From: Candidatus Sulfopaludibacter sp. SbA3
GTDB taxonomy: Bacteria > Acidobacteriota > Vicinamibacteria > Vicinamibacterales > UBA2999
Assembly (NCBI GenBank): GCA_945903265.1
Contig: CAMDNQ010000028.1
Coordinates: 1-36,334, forward strand
Length of the DNA stretch: 36,334 bases
Direction of reading: 5' to 3'
Under the pieces are notes generated by a model, which was not told the origin of the DNA, did no database searches, and was given only the letters and a program-made list of their open reading frames with translations. The position numbers were made by a program, and so were the translations under genes. Positions 8,201 through 18,658 of the stretch are shown in pieces (the stretch's first letter is position 1; each line of letters starts with the position of its first letter).

Positions 8201-11200
8201 CGAGCCGACAGTGGCGCGGCGCACCTCGCCGACCAACATCGCCATGAGCCTGCTGTCGACCCTCGCGGCGCATGACCTCGGATACATCACCACCGCCGAT
8301 CTCGTGCGGCGCGTGGATGCGACGCTCACCACGCTGGAGGGGCTCGAGCGGCACCGCGGCCACTTCCTGAACTGGTACGACACGGCCACGCGCGCGCCGA
8401 TGCACCCACGCTACGTCTCGACCGTCGACAGCGGGAATCTTGCCGGCGCGTTGATCGCGCTGGCGCAGGGGCTCACCGCGCTGGCCTCGGAGCCGCAGAC
8501 CGTCGAGCAGCGGCGGGCCGGTCTTGCCGATGCCGAGGCGCTGCTGGCAGAGGAGCAGACGCGGACGGCCCGCGCGGGCGCCGGCGATAACGGCGCCGAC
8601 GATGACGTTGACGTGTTGTTCTGGCGCGACGCCGTGCGGCGCGCGAGGGAAGCGATTGACGCGCCTCCGCCGCTGGCGTCTGCTCCGTCGGCCGCCGAGT
8701 GCGAGACGCTCGCGCGCAGGGCCGGGGCGCTGGCCGACGGCATGCGCTTCGGGTTCCTCTACGATCGCCGCCGGCGCATCTTCGCCATCGGCTACCGGCT
8801 CGCCGACGCCGATGGTCCCGGCCGGCTCGACCAGTCGTTCTATGACCTGCTGGCGTCGGAGGCGCGGCTCGCCAGCTTCGTCGCGATTGCCAAGGGCGAC
8901 GTTCCCCAGCATCACTGGTTCCACCTCGGACGGCTCGTCACGAGCGTTCACGGGCACGCGACGCTCGTCTCCTGGGGCGGAACGATGTTCGAGTACCTGA
9001 TGCCGCTGCTGCTGATGCGCACCTTCGCCGGCACGCTCCTGGACCAGAGCTGCCGGGCGAGCCTGCGCCGGCAGATTGAATACGCGCAGGAGCACGGCGT
9101 CCCGTGGGGCATTTCCGAATCGGCGTACGCGTTTACCGACCGCGCCGGCAACTATCAGTACCGCGCGTTCGGCGTGCCCGGCCTCGGGCTGAAACGCGGA
9201 CTCGGCGACGATCTCGTCGTCGCCCCCTACGCGACGGCGCTGGCGGCGCTCGTCGATCCAGCCGCCGCGGCGGCGAACTTCGTGAGGCTGGCCGATCAGG
9301 GCCTCGACGGCCGATTCGGGTTCTGTGAAGCGATCGACTACCGTCCCCGCGCGCGCGACATCGACGCCGGCGCGGACGCGCCCGCGCAGCCGGCGCTCGT
9401 CCATGCCTATTTCGCGCACCACCAGGGCATGTCAATGGTCGCGATCGCCAACGTGATCGCGGACGACCCCTTTGTCAATCGCTTCCATGCGGACCCGAGG
9501 GTCCGGGCGACCGAGCTGCTGCTGCAGGAGCGCGTGCCGCGCGAGGCGATCCTCTCGGAGGCGCGTCCGGCCGAGACCGGCAGGGCCGTGCGGTCGATGC
9601 CTGTCTATGCGTCGCGGCGGTTCCGGTCGCCGCACACGACGAGCCCGCATACGCAGTTCCTCTCGAATGGGCGCTATACCGCCGCTCTCACGAACGCGGG
9701 GGGCGGGTTCAGTACGTGGAAGGGCCTGGCGGTCACCCGCCAGCGCGTCGATCGGACCACCGACACCGCCGCGCACTACGTCTTCCTGCGGGATCCGTGG
9801 TCCGGGTACGTCTGGTCGCCGACCTATCAGCCGGTCTGCCAGGAGCCGGACGCGTATGACGCGACGTTCGATCTCGACAAGGTGACGTACCACGGCCGCA
9901 ACGGCGACTTCGAGACCCAGCTGCAGGTCACCGTGTCGTCCGAAGACGACGTGGAAGTGCGGCGGCTGTCGATCGTCAATCGCGGGAATCGGCCCCGCGA
10001 GATGGAAGTCACAAGCTTCGCGGAAATCGTCCTCGCGCGCCCGGAAGACGATGTGGCGCACCCCGCGTTCGGCAAGCTGTTCATCGAGACCGAGTTCGAC
10101 GCGCAGAGCTCGGGGCTCCTGTTCAGCAGGCGGCCGCGCGGCGCAGACGAGGCGCCCGTCTGGGCGTTCCACGTGCTGGGCGTCGAGGGGCGGCTCGGGG
10201 GCGCCGTCGAGTGGGAAACCGACCGGGCCCGCTTCATCGGCCGCGGCCGCACGCCGGGGAATGCGGCGGCCCTCGACGGCCGGCCGCTGTCCGGCACCAC
10301 CGGCGCGGTGCTCGATCCCGTCGCGGCGCTGCGCGACCGCGTGCGTCTGGCACCCGGCGGCGTCGTGCGTGTGACGTTCGCGACCGGCGTGGCGCCCGAC
10401 CGCGCGTCGGCGCTGGCGCTCGCCCGCAAGTACCGGGACGGCAGCGCGGCCTCGCGCGCCTTCTCGATGGCCTTCACGCACGTCCACATCGCGCTGCAGC
10501 ACCTGGCGCTGACCGACGACCAGGCGATGCTCTTCGATCGGCTCGCCTCGCGCGTCTTCGGCGCCGATGCGACCTGCATCAGCCCCGAGGCGCTCGCGCG
10601 CAACACGCTGGGCCAGTCAGGGCTCTGGGGTTACGGGATCTCGGGCGACGTGCCGATCGTGCTGGTGCGGATTACCGACGCCGCGGCGATCCCACTCGCG
10701 CGCGACGTGCTCCTGGCGCAGGAGTACTGGCGCGTCAAAGGATTGCACGCCGACGTCGTGATCCTGAACCAGCATCCGGCGGAATATCTCGACGAGTCGC
10801 AGAACTACCTGACGATGCTCGTGCAGGAACCGCGGTGGGCGGCGTGGCACAACCGGCCCGGCGGGACGTTCCTGCTGCGCGACGAGGGGATGCCGGAGGC
10901 CGACTGCCGGCTGCTGGCGGCCGCCGCGCGGGTGGTCCTCGACGGCGACCTCGGCGATCTGACGGCGCAGTTGAACCGCCCGGCGCCCTGGCTTCGCCCG
11001 GACGAGACCGTGGCGCCAGGCGCCGCGCTCCCTGCGCCCGATCCCGCCACGGTGCCCGTGCCGGTGCCGCCGCTCGTGATGGAGAACGGGCTCGGGGGCT
11101 TCACGCCCGACGGCCGCGAGTACATCGTCACGCTCGACGGCGACCGCGAGACACCGCTGCCCTGGTCCAACGTGCTCGCGAACCCGGACTTCGGCACGAT

Positions 11201-13508
11201 GGTGACCAGTTCCGGCGCGGCCTTCACGTGGTCGGACAACAGCCGCGAAAACCGGCTGACGCCATTTGCGAACGACCCGATCTCGGACCCGACGTCTGAA
11301 GCGATCTATCTGCGCGACGAAGACTCCGGAGCCGTGTGGGGAGCCACACCCGCGCCGCTTCCACGCCGTGCCGACGGCGGACGCTGGGTCGTGCGGCACG
11401 GAGCGGGCGTGACGCGGTATCAGCACGCCGTCGCCGGCATCGAGCAGGAACTGGCGGTCTTCGTGGCGCCGGACGCTCCGGTCAAGTTCGCGATGCTCAC
11501 CATCGCGAATACGTCACAGGTGCAGAGGCGGCTCAGCGCGTTCGGCTACGTGGAATGGTGTCTCGGGCCGCCGCGCGCCGGCGAGCGCCGATTCGTCGTC
11601 ACGGAAGCGCATGACGAGACCGGCGCGATTCTCGCGACCAACGCGTACAACACGGAGTTCCGCGACCGGGTCGCCTTCTGGCAGGCGTCCGAGCGGCCGC
11701 TGGCGTACACGTGCGACCGCGCGGAGTTCATCGGCCGCAATCGCTCACTGGGCCGGCCGGCGGCGCTCGTGCGCGAGCGCCTCATGGGACGGAGCGGGGC
11801 AGGACTCGACCCGTGCGCCGCACTCCAGGTCGCTCTCACGATTGAGCCGGGCGCGTCGCGTCGCGTCGCGTTTGTGCTCGGACAGGGTCGGGACAGGGCG
11901 CAGGCGCTCGAGCTGATGGCGCGCTACGCGAACGTCGAGTCGGCGGACCACGAGCTGGCCGGCGCGCAGCAGCACTGGGACAAGATGCTGGGCACGATTC
12001 AGGTGCGCACGCCGGACGATTCCTTCGACCTCATGGTCAACCGGTGGCTGCCGTATCAGTCGCTCGCATGCCGCGTCTGGGCACGCAGCGGACCGTATCA
12101 GCCGGGTGGGGCGTTCGGATTCCGCGATCAGCTCCAGGACGTGATCTCGCTCATCTACGCACGACCCGATCTCTGCCGGGAGCAGATCCTTCGCGCGGCC
12201 TCGCGGCAGTTCGTCGAAGGCGACGTGCAGCACTGGTGGCATCCGCCGAGCGGACGCGGCACGCGGACGCGCTGCTCCGACGATCTGCTGTGGCTCCCGT
12301 ACGCGGTGGCCGGCTACATCTCGCGTACGGGTGACGAGTCCATCCTGGACGAACAGGTGCCCTTCCTCGAAGCACCGCGGCTCGAGCCGGGACAGCAGGA
12401 GACGTACATCCTTCCGCGCGTGTCCGGCGAGAGCGGCACCGTCTTCGAGCACTGCATCCGCGCGATTGCCGCGGCGTCCAATTACGGCGTGCACGGCCTT
12501 CCGCTGATCGGGTCTGGCGACTGGAACGACGGCATGAACCGCGTGGGCCACGAGGGACGCGGGGAGAGCGTGTGGCTCGGGTGGTTCCTTGTCACCGTCC
12601 TCAAGGAGTTCGGCGCGATCTGCGGCAGGCGGGAGCGCGCCGACCTCGTGCGGCGCTACCGCAACGACGCGGATGCGCTGACAGGGATGCTGGAACTGTC
12701 GTGGGACGGCGGCTGGTATCGCCGCGCGTATTTCGACGATGGCACCCCGCTGGGATCGGCGCAGAACGAGGAGTGCCGCATCGATTCGCTGACCCAGTCG
12801 TGGGCCGTCCTCTCGAACGCGGCGCAGCCGCGGCGCGCGGCGCTGGCGATCGAAGCGGTCCGCGCGCATCTCGTGCGCCGGGAGGCGCAGCTGGTGCTCC
12901 TCCTCACGCCCCCGTTCGATCGGATGGCGCACGATCCCGGTTACATCAAGGGGTATGTGCCTGGTGTGCGTGAAAACGGTGGACAGTACACCCACGCGGC
13001 GCTCTGGACGGTGATGGCGCTCGGGCGTCTCGGGCTCGGCGACGAGGCGATGGAGCTGTTCCACATGCTCAATCCGATCAACCACATGCGGACGCCGGAA
13101 GACGTGGACCGCTATCAGGTGGAGCCGTATGTCGTCGCCGCTGATGTGTACAACCATCCGATGCACGTGGGGCGCGGCGGGTGGACCTGGTACACGGGAT
13201 CGGCCGGCTGGATGTATCAGGCCGCGATCGAGGGGCTGCTCGGACTACGGCGCCGTGGCGCGACGTTCAGCGTCAGTCCGTCCGTGCCCGCGATGTGGCA
13301 GACCTATTCGATCGAATGGGTGGTCGGCGGGTCGCGTTACGTCATCACGGTGACCAATCCCGAGCACCGGTGCCGCGGCGTCGCGGCGGCGACGCTCGAC
13401 GGGGCCGCCGTGGATCCGCAGGCGATCCCGCTCGTAGACGATGGCCAGACGCACGAGGTCGCGATTGTCCTGGGGGAGTCCCGGACCGCGCGGCGCGCGG
13501 CGGTCTAA
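5220..13508 (+). CDS. ndvB: Cyclic beta-1,2-glucan synthase (NdvB/ChvB/Cgs type)
   Basis: About 2,762 residues, the size of Cgs enzymes. Order: N-terminal helical region; membrane segments (about 358-410); GT84 glycosyltransferase with D574-S-D576 and Q720-H-R-W723-IRGDWQ; further membrane segments (about 760-815 and 892-940); the glucoamylase-like domain from about residue 970, which in this family closes the ring (GH189); two GH94-type beta-sandwich regions (around 1470 and 1970); and a C-terminal GH94 phosphorylase-like domain with D2434-W-N-D2437-G, which sets chain length. The enzyme makes cyclic beta-1,2-glucans from UDP-glucose at the inner membrane for osmotic adaptation and host or surface interaction. 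The first listed codon is GTG 5220, but family-like sequence ([14 protein letters not shown]) continues upstream in frame, with no ATG, GTG or TTG before the in-frame stop at 5088. The true start is therefore unclear. No NdvA-type exporter is nearby. Confidence 0.93.
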   Translation: MSGLPRGRSRGHLRRLNENRRKLTAVYVALAEDAQKGEPASPAAEWLLDNFHVVSAAGRDIVRDLPAAFFRRLPTIAADEFAGVPRIYALALELIRTSAGHLDAQRLQRFITAYQSVTPLTMGELWAWPSSLKLALVEHLRIRADILAATRAERAHADRLAASLGAASATDERWPGEIHPAFVTRLLQRSREYGAAAAALRHQLVTALGTRGQTVEDAIRSEGRHQAVEQASMANLIGSLRLISSFDWSEFFESVSLVEQVLQRDPAGVYARMDFRTRDRYRHAVEELAETSGEAELRVALKSVERARQVSEKSPDAREGHVGYYLIGKGRRQFERSVAWGPGLLQRVQRLFFRWATPGYLGTIASGTALVVAAALAYAYIHGWRGWPLAALALLALIPASEFATQVVQRIVSYLVPPRRLPRLEFDRVPASSRTMVIVPTILDSVTQVEELLSHLEVQALGNVDPHIHFAVLSDFRDAGSETLPHDDEILSAARQGIEALNARHAGQRGDRFFLFHRRRLWNPGEGRWMGWERKRGKIEEFNRLLRGAIDTSFTASVGDMDLLPQVQYCITLDSDTRLPRDAGRQLIGIMAHPLNRPQFDPVSGRVTEGYGILQPRISVTFASAAGSIFARLYAGHTGVDPYTTAVSDTYQDLFAEGIFTGKGLYDVDAFNAALAGSVPENALLSHDLFEGLHARVALVSDVELVDEYPSSVLTHARRQHRWIRGDWQILFWLFPFVPSGVGLKRNTLPLIARWKILDNLRRSLVAPALLVLLVAGWIVLPGAPWFWTALVVGVLASQLLPIVAALLTGPGRAQSVPVFFRNLMRDAGTSLAQMSLSVTFMAFHAVDTLHAIGLTLVRLGVTRRRLLEWETAATAAAKAAGFVGQRGLRRFAREMIASPVTAAVVTVAVLALAPEALPWAAPFLLLWTAAPAIGYRLSVPVGARVRPLADAERVLLRRTARKTWRYFETFVTENEGWLPPDNVQINSVQVEDGEPTVARRTSPTNIAMSLLSTLAAHDLGYITTADLVRRVDATLTTLEGLERHRGHFLNWYDTATRAPMHPRYVSTVDSGNLAGALIALAQGLTALASEPQTVEQRRAGLADAEALLAEEQTRTARAGAGDNGADDDVDVLFWRDAVRRAREAIDAPPPLASAPSAAECETLARRAGALADGMRFGFLYDRRRRIFAIGYRLADADGPGRLDQSFYDLLASEARLASFVAIAKGDVPQHHWFHLGRLVTSVHGHATLVSWGGTMFEYLMPLLLMRTFAGTLLDQSCRASLRRQIEYAQEHGVPWGISESAYAFTDRAGNYQYRAFGVPGLGLKRGLGDDLVVAPYATALAALVDPAAAAANFVRLADQGLDGRFGFCEAIDYRPRARDIDAGADAPAQPALVHAYFAHHQGMSMVAIANVIADDPFVNRFHADPRVRATELLLQERVPREAILSEARPAETGRAVRSMPVYASRRFRSPHTTSPHTQFLSNGRYTAALTNAGGGFSTWKGLAVTRQRVDRTTDTAAHYVFLRDPWSGYVWSPTYQPVCQEPDAYDATFDLDKVTYHGRNGDFETQLQVTVSSEDDVEVRRLSIVNRGNRPREMEVTSFAEIVLARPEDDVAHPAFGKLFIETEFDAQSSGLLFSRRPRGADEAPVWAFHVLGVEGRLGGAVEWETDRARFIGRGRTPGNAAALDGRPLSGTTGAVLDPVAALRDRVRLAPGGVVRVTFATGVAPDRASALALARKYRDGSAASRAFSMAFTHVHIALQHLALTDDQAMLFDRLASRVFGADATCISPEALARNTLGQSGLWGYGISGDVPIVLVRITDAAAIPLARDVLLAQEYWRVKGLHADVVILNQHPAEYLDESQNYLTMLVQEPRWAAWHNRPGGTFLLRDEGMPEADCRLLAAAARVVLDGDLGDLTAQLNRPAPWLRPDETVAPGAALPAPDPATVPVPVPPLVMENGLGGFTPDGREYIVTLDGDRETPLPWSNVLANPDFGTMVTSSGAAFTWSDNSRENRLTPFANDPISDPTSEAIYLRDEDSGAVWGATPAPLPRRADGGRWVVRHGAGVTRYQHAVAGIEQELAVFVAPDAPVKFAMLTIANTSQVQRRLSAFGYVEWCLGPPRAGERRFVVTEAHDETGAILATNAYNTEFRDRVAFWQASERPLAYTCDRAEFIGRNRSLGRPAALVRERLMGRSGAGLDPCAALQVALTIEPGASRRVAFVLGQGRDRAQALELMARYANVESADHELAGAQQHWDKMLGTIQVRTPDDSFDLMVNRWLPYQSLACRVWARSGPYQPGGAFGFRDQLQDVISLIYARPDLCREQILRAASRQFVEGDVQHWWHPPSGRGTRTRCSDDLLWLPYAVAGYISRTGDESILDEQVPFLEAPRLEPGQQETYILPRVSGESGTVFEHCIRAIAAASNYGVHGLPLIGSGDWNDGMNRVGHEGRGESVWLGWFLVTVLKEFGAICGRRERADLVRRYRNDADALTGMLELSWDGGWYRRAYFDDGTPLGSAQNEECRIDSLTQSWAVLSNAAQPRRAALAIEAVRAHLVRREAQLVLLLTPPFDRMAHDPGYIKGYVPGVRENGGQYTHAALWTVMALGRLGLGDEAMELFHMLNPINHMRTPEDVDRYQVEPYVVAADVYNHPMHVGRGGWTWYTGSAGWMYQAAIEGLLGLRRRGATFSVSPSVPAMWQTYSIEWVVGGSRYVITVTNPEHRCRGVAAATLDGAAVDPQAIPLVDDGQTHEVAIVLGESRTARRAAV

Positions 13509-14419
13509 CCGAGCGCGGCAATCTCTTCCGCCACCGTCTGAGCGATGAGTTCGTCGGCGGTCGCTTCGGTCGGACACGCCGCGGGGACGCGGCCCCGTGC
13601 GCCTTCGGCGGGTGTCATCCGGTCGACTGAGTAATGCACGCGATCGCTCTCGCGCACCGGACGGTCGGGACCGAAGAACTTCTGGATGATCGGCGCGGCG
13701 GCGTCGGCCCTCGCATCCGCGACCGCGATGTCCGCATCCGTGATCGGCAGGCCCGACGCCTTCGCCTTCCGGTACATCCAGCGCAGCGTGACGTTGTGCA
13801 GCCCGGTGCCGCCGTTCCCCCCGCCGACATCCGCATGCGTGCCGCGAAACCACACTTCGTGGCCCCGCTCGATCCGCGTCACGCGAAACGACGTGCGCTG
13901 CTCGTCGAGCGCCATCGCGTGGAAGCACCGCTGCACGCCGCGCGCAGGCAGCTCGAGGTGATGGCCGAAATTGAGCTTGCTGAAAAAGAATCCCAGATTC
14001 GCAATGCCGAACGCCGCCACCACATCCCAGAGGCCCAGAAATCTGATCTCGGGATGGCGCTCGACCACGCGCTTCGTGGCGGGATCGACGATGCCCGATC
14101 GGTACACCTTGTGCGCAAAATCGAGCGCAATCGCGGCGCCGCGGCTGAATCCGACGATGTCGATGTCGGTATCGCCGGCGACGTACGAGCGGCACAGGTA
14201 GTCGTAGGCGTGATTGACGCGGTCGCGCCAGCCGGCGCCCCAGAGTCCGCCTGCGATCTTGCCGAGGATGCTCCAGCGTCCGCCGACGCCGACGGCGTAG
14301 TAGTTGATCCGATCCGGGGCGTTCTGTTTGTACGCGTCGTAGAACCGGACGACATTCGTGCAGTTCAGCGGGTTGTCGTCCCGCTCGTTCCATGTGCCGT
14401 CGAATGCGTACAGGGCCAT
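13505..14419 (-). CDS. DUF2235 alpha/beta hydrolase (Tle1-like phospholipase domain)
   Basis: 304 residues from ATG 14419, which has AGGAG about 7 bases upstream. Longer in-frame starts would overlap the divergent promoter region. The N-terminus [10 protein letters not shown] and the nucleophile elbow G90-F-S92-R-G94 are characteristic. [11 protein letters not shown] supplies the likely catalytic Asp and [10 protein letters not shown] the late conserved motif. This is the DUF2235 fold found in type VI secretion phospholipase effectors of the Tle1 family, but also in many housekeeping-looking proteins. No T6SS gene, adaptor or immunity gene is visible, so an effector role is unsupported. There is no signal peptide. 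The gene converges on the glucan synthase gene and overlaps it by 4 bases at the stop codons. Confidence 0.82.
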   Translation of the reverse strand: MALYAFDGTWNERDDNPLNCTNVVRFYDAYKQNAPDRINYYAVGVGGRWSILGKIAGGLWGAGWRDRVNHAYDYLCRSYVAGDTDIDIVGFSRGAAIALDFAHKVYRSGIVDPATKRVVERHPEIRFLGLWDVVAAFGIANLGFFFSKLNFGHHLELPARGVQRCFHAMALDEQRTSFRVTRIERGHEVWFRGTHADVGGGNGGTGLHNVTLRWMYRKAKASGLPITDADIAVADARADAAAPIIQKFFGPDRPVRESDRVHYSVDRMTPAEGARGRVPAACPTEATADELIAQTVAEEIAALG

Positions 14420-14573
14420 GCGCGCTCCTGACGAGAGGGTGCGGTGAGCGGGGAGGTCGGTATGCTGCTGCGGTTCCCGCGGGGACGCAATAGAAAGCGC
14501 GCGGGTGGGCCAAATCGTCGTGCAAGCGGGCCGGTTTTCTGGCACTATGGCACCGCCTTTATGGAGGGTGCAC

Positions 14574-15341
14574 ATGCGTAAGACCGCCATCGTATTCGCG
14601 CTCGCGCTCCTCGTGTCCGGACCGGTGTCGGCGCAGGAGTTCATCGATTACCGGAACGCCGAGGACGGGTTCGCCGTGAACTTCCCCGGGCAGCCCAGGG
14701 TGACGACGACAACCTGGAAAACGCTGTTCGATTACGAGATGCCCGCCAAGGTGTTTACCGCGAACCGCGGGAAAGAGATCTACACCGTCACCGTGGTCGA
14801 TTACACCAGCCTGGAACAGCAGGGGATCGAGCGCGCCAAGCGGTGCGAGCCGGGCAACGCGCAGTGCCGGCAGAACGCCGGGGTGATGGGGCCCGGCTAC
14901 TGGCAGCACGACATGCGCGCGACGATCATGCACGCCACCTCGAAGTTCGTGCTGCGCGAAGGCGCCAAGGTGACGCAGATCGGGTGGGAATGGTTCGAGA
15001 TGGTGGAAGGCAACTATCTCCACCTGACCAATGCCGACAAATCCCGCTCCTTCGTCTGGATCACGATGCATGAGAAGAAGCTGTACGTCGCCGAGGTGAC
15101 GGTGCCGCCGGGCAGCCCGGAGCCGGGCCTGTTCCAGCAGTCGTGGAGCTTCGTCGACGCCGCCGGGCAGACGGTGCGCTACCAGCAGGTGATCTACTCG
15201 AATGCGTACCACGGTATGGGCGCCTACCCGAAACCGACCTATGGCAACCAGGGCCGCGGCGCCGGAGCCGGCGCCGGCGGTCGTGGGGCAGGCGCGGCAC
15301 CAGCTCCGGCTCCTGCCGGACGTGGAGCCGGCGCGAATTAA
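14574..15341 (+). CDS. Exported protein of unknown function with Gly/Ala-rich tail
   Basis: 255 residues from ATG 14574, preceded by GGAGGG. A classic signal peptide (MRKT, hydrophobic core, SGPVSA) predicts cleavage after Ala20. The mature part begins EFIDYRNAEDGFAVNFPGQPRV, a pattern seen in small secreted bacterial proteins whose fold resembles lipoprotein or PsbP-like domains. It has two Cys residues in RCEPGNAQCR that may form a disulfide outside the cytoplasm. The last 40 residues are a repetitive Gly-Ala-Arg-Pro tail (GRGAGAGAGG). The gene is divergent from the DUF2235 hydrolase, across a 154-base gap that must hold both promoters. Function is not known. Confidence 0.75.
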   Translation: MRKTAIVFALALLVSGPVSAQEFIDYRNAEDGFAVNFPGQPRVTTTTWKTLFDYEMPAKVFTANRGKEIYTVTVVDYTSLEQQGIERAKRCEPGNAQCRQNAGVMGPGYWQHDMRATIMHATSKFVLREGAKVTQIGWEWFEMVEGNYLHLTNADKSRSFVWITMHEKKLYVAEVTVPPGSPEPGLFQQSWSFVDAAGQTVRYQQVIYSNAYHGMGAYPKPTYGNQGRGAGAGAGGRGAGAAPAPAPAGRGAGAN

Positions 15342-15358
15342 GAACCGATACGGTTCAG

Positions 15359-15390
15359 GCCCGGTGCTTGCTACAGCTCAAGTGCCGGGC
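15359..15390 (+). terminator. Strong hairpin between exported protein and KaiC-like gene
   Basis: Arms GCCCGGTGCTTG (15359-15370) and CAAGTGCCGGGC (15379-15390) pair over 12 positions, counting two G-T wobbles, around an 8-base loop. No T-tract follows, so it may be a factor-dependent terminator, an mRNA 3' end stabiliser or a structured leader of the downstream gene. Confidence 0.4.
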
Positions 15391-15462
15391 GCTACGCTAC
15401 CTCATCCGGAATAAATGGTTGTTCCGGAGGCAGGCGCCCATATAAATAAGAGGACGTCTCTC

Positions 15463-16956
15463 GTGTCCGTGCCGCCCACTCCCGATCCCACCCGCATTTC
15501 GACAGGCACTCCCGGACTCGATCAGCTCCTTCGAGGAGGGCTTCCCGCACATCGAATGTACCTGGTGGAAGGCTTGCCGGGCACCGGCAAGACGACGCTG
15601 GCGATGAAGTTTCTGCTGGAAGGACGGGATCGCGGCGAATCGACGCTCTATGTGACGCTCTCCGAGACGGAGACGGAGCTCCTCGGCGTCGCAACCTCGC
15701 ACGAGTGGTCGCTGGACGGGATCCACATCTTCCCGCTCCCGGTCATCGAGGCGGCGAGCCTCGAAGATCAATACACGCTGTACCACCCTGCTGAGGTCGA
15801 GCTGGGCGAGACCGTCAAGAGCGTCCTCGCGATGGTTGACGAACTGAAGCCGTCGCGGGTGGTGTTTGACTCGCTGTCCGAGTTGAAACTGCTCGCCCGC
15901 GACCCGTTGCGCTATCGGCGGCAGATCCTTGCCCTCAAGGAATTCTTCTCGGGACGTGACTGTACGGTCCTGCTGCTCGACGACCTGTCCGCCGGCGGGG
16001 GGGATCTCCAGCTCCAGAGCCTCGCGCACGGGGTCATCGGCCTCGAAATGCTCCCGTTCGCCTACGGCCGCGCGCGCCGGCGCGTCCGCATCGCGAAGCT
16101 GCGGGGCGTCAACGTCATCGAGGGATTTCACGACTTCGCGATCCGCCGCGGCGGGATGGAGGTCTTTCCGCAGATCAAGGCGGGTGAGGGCCACGGACCG
16201 CTGGAGGGGGAGGGGGTCCAGAGCGGCCTGCCCGAGCTCGATCAGCTGCTGGGCGGCGGCCTGACGTGGGGCACGACGGCGCTGTTCATCGGGCCGGCGG
16301 GCTGCGGGAAATCCACGCTCTCGGCGCAGTATGCGGCGTCCCGCGTCGCGAAGACGAAAGCCGCGATCTTCCTGTTCGACGAACGCGCGAAGACATTTGT
16401 CACCCGATGCGACGCGATGGGCATGGGGATCAGCGAGCGGGTGCGCAGCGGCGATGTGATCCTGCAGCAGATCGAGCCCGGCGAGATGTCCCCGGGCGAA
16501 TTCAGCCATCGGGTGGTGACCGCCGTCAACAGGGACGGAGCGCGTGTCGTGGTCATCGATAGTCTGAACGGATATCTGAACGCCATTCCCCAGGTCGAGG
16601 CCCCGCTGGTGCGGATGCACGAGTTGCTGTCCTTTCTCAACGACCGCGGCGTGGCGACGATCATCATCGTGGCGCAGCACGGCGTCGTGGGCAGCCACAT
16701 GGTCACGCCGCTGGACGTCAGCTACCTTGCCGACACGGTCGTCCTGCTCCGGTTCTTCGAAGCGCACGGCATGGTGCACCGGGCGCTCTCGGTCATGAAG
16801 AAACGCAGCGGCACGCACGAATCGACGATTCGTGAACTGCGCATCGGGCCGAACCGCCTGCATGTCGGCCGCGCCCTGTCTGATTTCCAGGGCGTGCTGA
16901 CCGGGGTGCCGCAGTACGTAGGCGGTGCGGAAGGGCTCGGAAGTGAGCGCCGGTGA
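15463..16956 (+). CDS. KaiC-like double-domain RecA-family ATPase
   Basis: 497 residues from GTG 15463 (AAGAGGA about 9 bases upstream). An in-frame ATG at 15415 would add 16 residues without a good ribosome site. Two KaiC/RecA domains are present: TGTPGLDQLLRGGLP with Walker A GLPGTGKTT (37-45), and a second copy, SGLPELDQLLGGGL, with Walker A GPAGCGKST. The paired catalytic Glu of KaiC appear as Ser-Glu (VTLSE) in domain 1 and Asp-Glu (LFDE) in domain 2. At the place of the KaiC Ser431-Thr432 phosphosites the sequence is S420-Y421 (DVSYLADT). The C-terminus stops soon after TGVPQYVGG, without the long KaiA-binding tail. No kaiA or kaiB is present. The downstream hybrid kinase starts inside this gene, so the two probably form one signalling unit. 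KaiC-like proteins outside cyanobacteria are mostly uncharacterised. Confidence 0.88.
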   Translation: MSVPPTPDPTRISTGTPGLDQLLRGGLPAHRMYLVEGLPGTGKTTLAMKFLLEGRDRGESTLYVTLSETETELLGVATSHEWSLDGIHIFPLPVIEAASLEDQYTLYHPAEVELGETVKSVLAMVDELKPSRVVFDSLSELKLLARDPLRYRRQILALKEFFSGRDCTVLLLDDLSAGGGDLQLQSLAHGVIGLEMLPFAYGRARRRVRIAKLRGVNVIEGFHDFAIRRGGMEVFPQIKAGEGHGPLEGEGVQSGLPELDQLLGGGLTWGTTALFIGPAGCGKSTLSAQYAASRVAKTKAAIFLFDERAKTFVTRCDAMGMGISERVRSGDVILQQIEPGEMSPGEFSHRVVTAVNRDGARVVVIDSLNGYLNAIPQVEAPLVRMHELLSFLNDRGVATIIIVAQHGVVGSHMVTPLDVSYLADTVVLLRFFEAHGMVHRALSVMKKRSGTHESTIRELRIGPNRLHVGRALSDFQGVLTGVPQYVGGAEGLGSERR

Positions 16957-18565
16957 CCTCGATCGTCAGGTGCTCGTGTGCGCGCCGATCGGACGCGACA
17001 GCGCGCTGACTGTCGCCCTGCTTCACCGTGCGGCGATTCCGTGTTTCGCGTGCCGGGATGTTGCGGAGCTATGCGAGCGGCTGGAGACGGGCGCCGGCGC
17101 GATTCTGCTCACCGAGGAAGCCCTGAACGATCCTGCCATCCCTGCGTTGACGACGGCGCTGGCAGAGCAGCCTCCCTGGTCCGACATCTCGGTGCTGCTC
17201 TTCGCAGGTGGCCAGCGCGACGAGACGTCGATCCGGACCCTGCGGAAGCTCGAAGTGCTTCGCAACGTGACCCTGCTGGATCGACCCGTCCGGAGCTCGG
17301 CGGTCATCAGCACGGTGCAGGCCGCGCTCCGCGGGCGTCAGCGCCAGTACGAACAGCGGGACATCCTGGTCGCGCTGCAGGCCGCGCGCGAGCAGGCGGA
17401 GGAGGCCAATCGCCTCAAGGACGAATTTCTGGCGACGGTCTCTCACGAGCTTCGCACCCCGCTCAACGCCATCATGGGGTGGGTGTCGCTGCTGCGGCAG
17501 GCGCGCTTCGATCAGAGCCGCGTGGCCCACATCCTCGAAATCATCGAGCGCAACGCGAAGTCGCAGGCACAAATCATCGCCGACGTCCTCGACATCTCGC
17601 GGATGATCACCGGCCGTATGCACCTTTCCCGTGCGCCAATCTCGCTCGGGCGCATCGTGTCGGAGGCGCTCGATACCATTCGGCCCGGCGCGATCGCCAA
17701 GGGCATCGAGATTCAGGCGGATGTGGACGAGGGTCCCGTCGTGTACGCGGATGCCGAGCGGCTGCAGCAGGTGTTCTGGAATGTGTTTTCGAATGCCTGC
17801 AAGTTCACGCCGCAGGGCGGACGGATCACCGTCGTCCTCGAGCAGGAGGGCCGCTGGTCGTCGGTCCGGATCTCCGACACAGGCGCGGGCATCTCGCCGG
17901 ATTTTCTTCCGTTTGTGTTCGATCGGTTCCGCCAGGCCGACCAGAGCTTCACGCGCGCGCACGGCGGCCTCGGCCTGGGTCTCGCGATCGTGAAGCACAT
18001 GGTGGAAATGCACGGGGGCAGCGTCCGTGCGAGCAGCGAGGGCGCCGGCCAGGGCGCGACGTTCGTCGTTCGCATTCCGATTTCGCCCGTGCTCGCCGCC
18101 CCCCAGACACAGGACGGCCGCGCGCACGGGAATTCCTCGGTCCTGCCCGACCTCGATTTCGGCGGCCGCCTGGTGCTTGTGGTGGACGACGACGAAGCCA
18201 CGCGGGAGCTGATGCACGCGGTCCTTTCGGAATGCGGTGCCCGGGTTGTCGCCGCCGCGAGCGCGATGGCGGCGCTGGCCCAGCTGGACGCCGAGCTCCC
18301 TGCCGCGATCGTGGCAGACATAGGCATGCCGGAGGAAGACGGTCTGTCGATGGTGCGGCGCATCCGGCAGCGCTCCCCGGCGCGCGGAGGAATCGTGCCG
18401 GCGATCGCGCTGTCGGCCTATGCCCGCGCGGAGGACCGGCAGGCGGCGCTGGCCGCTGGATTCGATGATTTCCTTGTCAAGCCGGCGATGCCGGCCGACA
18501 TCGTCCGGCACGTCGCCATGCTGGCCGGCGCCAGTCCGGCCGTGCGGTCCGGCTCCTCCCGATAG
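16943..18565 (+). CDS. Hybrid sensor histidine kinase with C-terminal receiver
   Basis: 540 residues from GTG 16943, with AAGGG 8 bases upstream; GTG 16925 is a weaker alternative. Residues 1-130 resemble a degenerate receiver-like input domain (VLVCAPIGRDSA to LLDRPV) without the usual acidic pocket. A coiled linker (QAAREQAEEANRLKDEF) leads into HisKA with H168 in SHELRTPLNA. The ATPase domain has NVFSNACKF, DTGAGI, FDRFRQAD and GGLGLGLAI. A true receiver follows, with VDDDEA, D459 in ADIGMPEEDG and LVKPA. There are no membrane segments, so it is cytosolic. It overlaps the KaiC-like gene by 14 bases, implying coupled translation and a shared pathway. No output regulator is adjacent, so phosphate may stay on D459 or pass to a distant partner. 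Confidence 0.92.
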   Translation: MSAGDLDRQVLVCAPIGRDSALTVALLHRAAIPCFACRDVAELCERLETGAGAILLTEEALNDPAIPALTTALAEQPPWSDISVLLFAGGQRDETSIRTLRKLEVLRNVTLLDRPVRSSAVISTVQAALRGRQRQYEQRDILVALQAAREQAEEANRLKDEFLATVSHELRTPLNAIMGWVSLLRQARFDQSRVAHILEIIERNAKSQAQIIADVLDISRMITGRMHLSRAPISLGRIVSEALDTIRPGAIAKGIEIQADVDEGPVVYADAERLQQVFWNVFSNACKFTPQGGRITVVLEQEGRWSSVRISDTGAGISPDFLPFVFDRFRQADQSFTRAHGGLGLGLAIVKHMVEMHGGSVRASSEGAGQGATFVVRIPISPVLAAPQTQDGRAHGNSSVLPDLDFGGRLVLVVDDDEATRELMHAVLSECGARVVAAASAMAALAQLDAELPAAIVADIGMPEEDGLSMVRRIRQRSPARGGIVPAIALSAYARAEDRQAALAAGFDDFLVKPAMPADIVRHVAMLAGASPAVRSGSSR

Positions 18566-18595
18566 CGCCGCGACACCGCCCTTGATCATCGCCCG

Positions 18596-18615
18596 CGGGA
18601 AGCGTAGTCTTCCCG
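18596..18615 (+). terminator. Hairpin after hybrid kinase gene
   Basis: CGGGAAG and CTTCCCG form a perfect 7-base-pair stem with loop CGTAGT, 30 bases after the kinase stop codon. There is no T-tract directly after it. It is a possible factor-dependent terminator that separates the kinase unit from the next gene. Confidence 0.4.
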
Positions 18616-18658
18616 TGACCGTCAGCCGTTCCTGAGATCAGACCGAAGGAGGTCCGCC

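Noticed and set aside
5382-13166. Long open frames on the minus strand inside the glucan synthase gene (for example 5382-7382, 7611-9422, 11745-13166)
   Set aside because: They mirror the GC-rich codon bias of the synthase, are rich in Arg, Ala and His, contain no recognisable domain, and overlap a gene with intact catalytic motifs.
16978-18468. Open frame of about 496 codons in another frame of the hybrid kinase gene
   Set aside because: Arg- and Gly-rich low-complexity translation with no motif; the kinase frame has all expected boxes.
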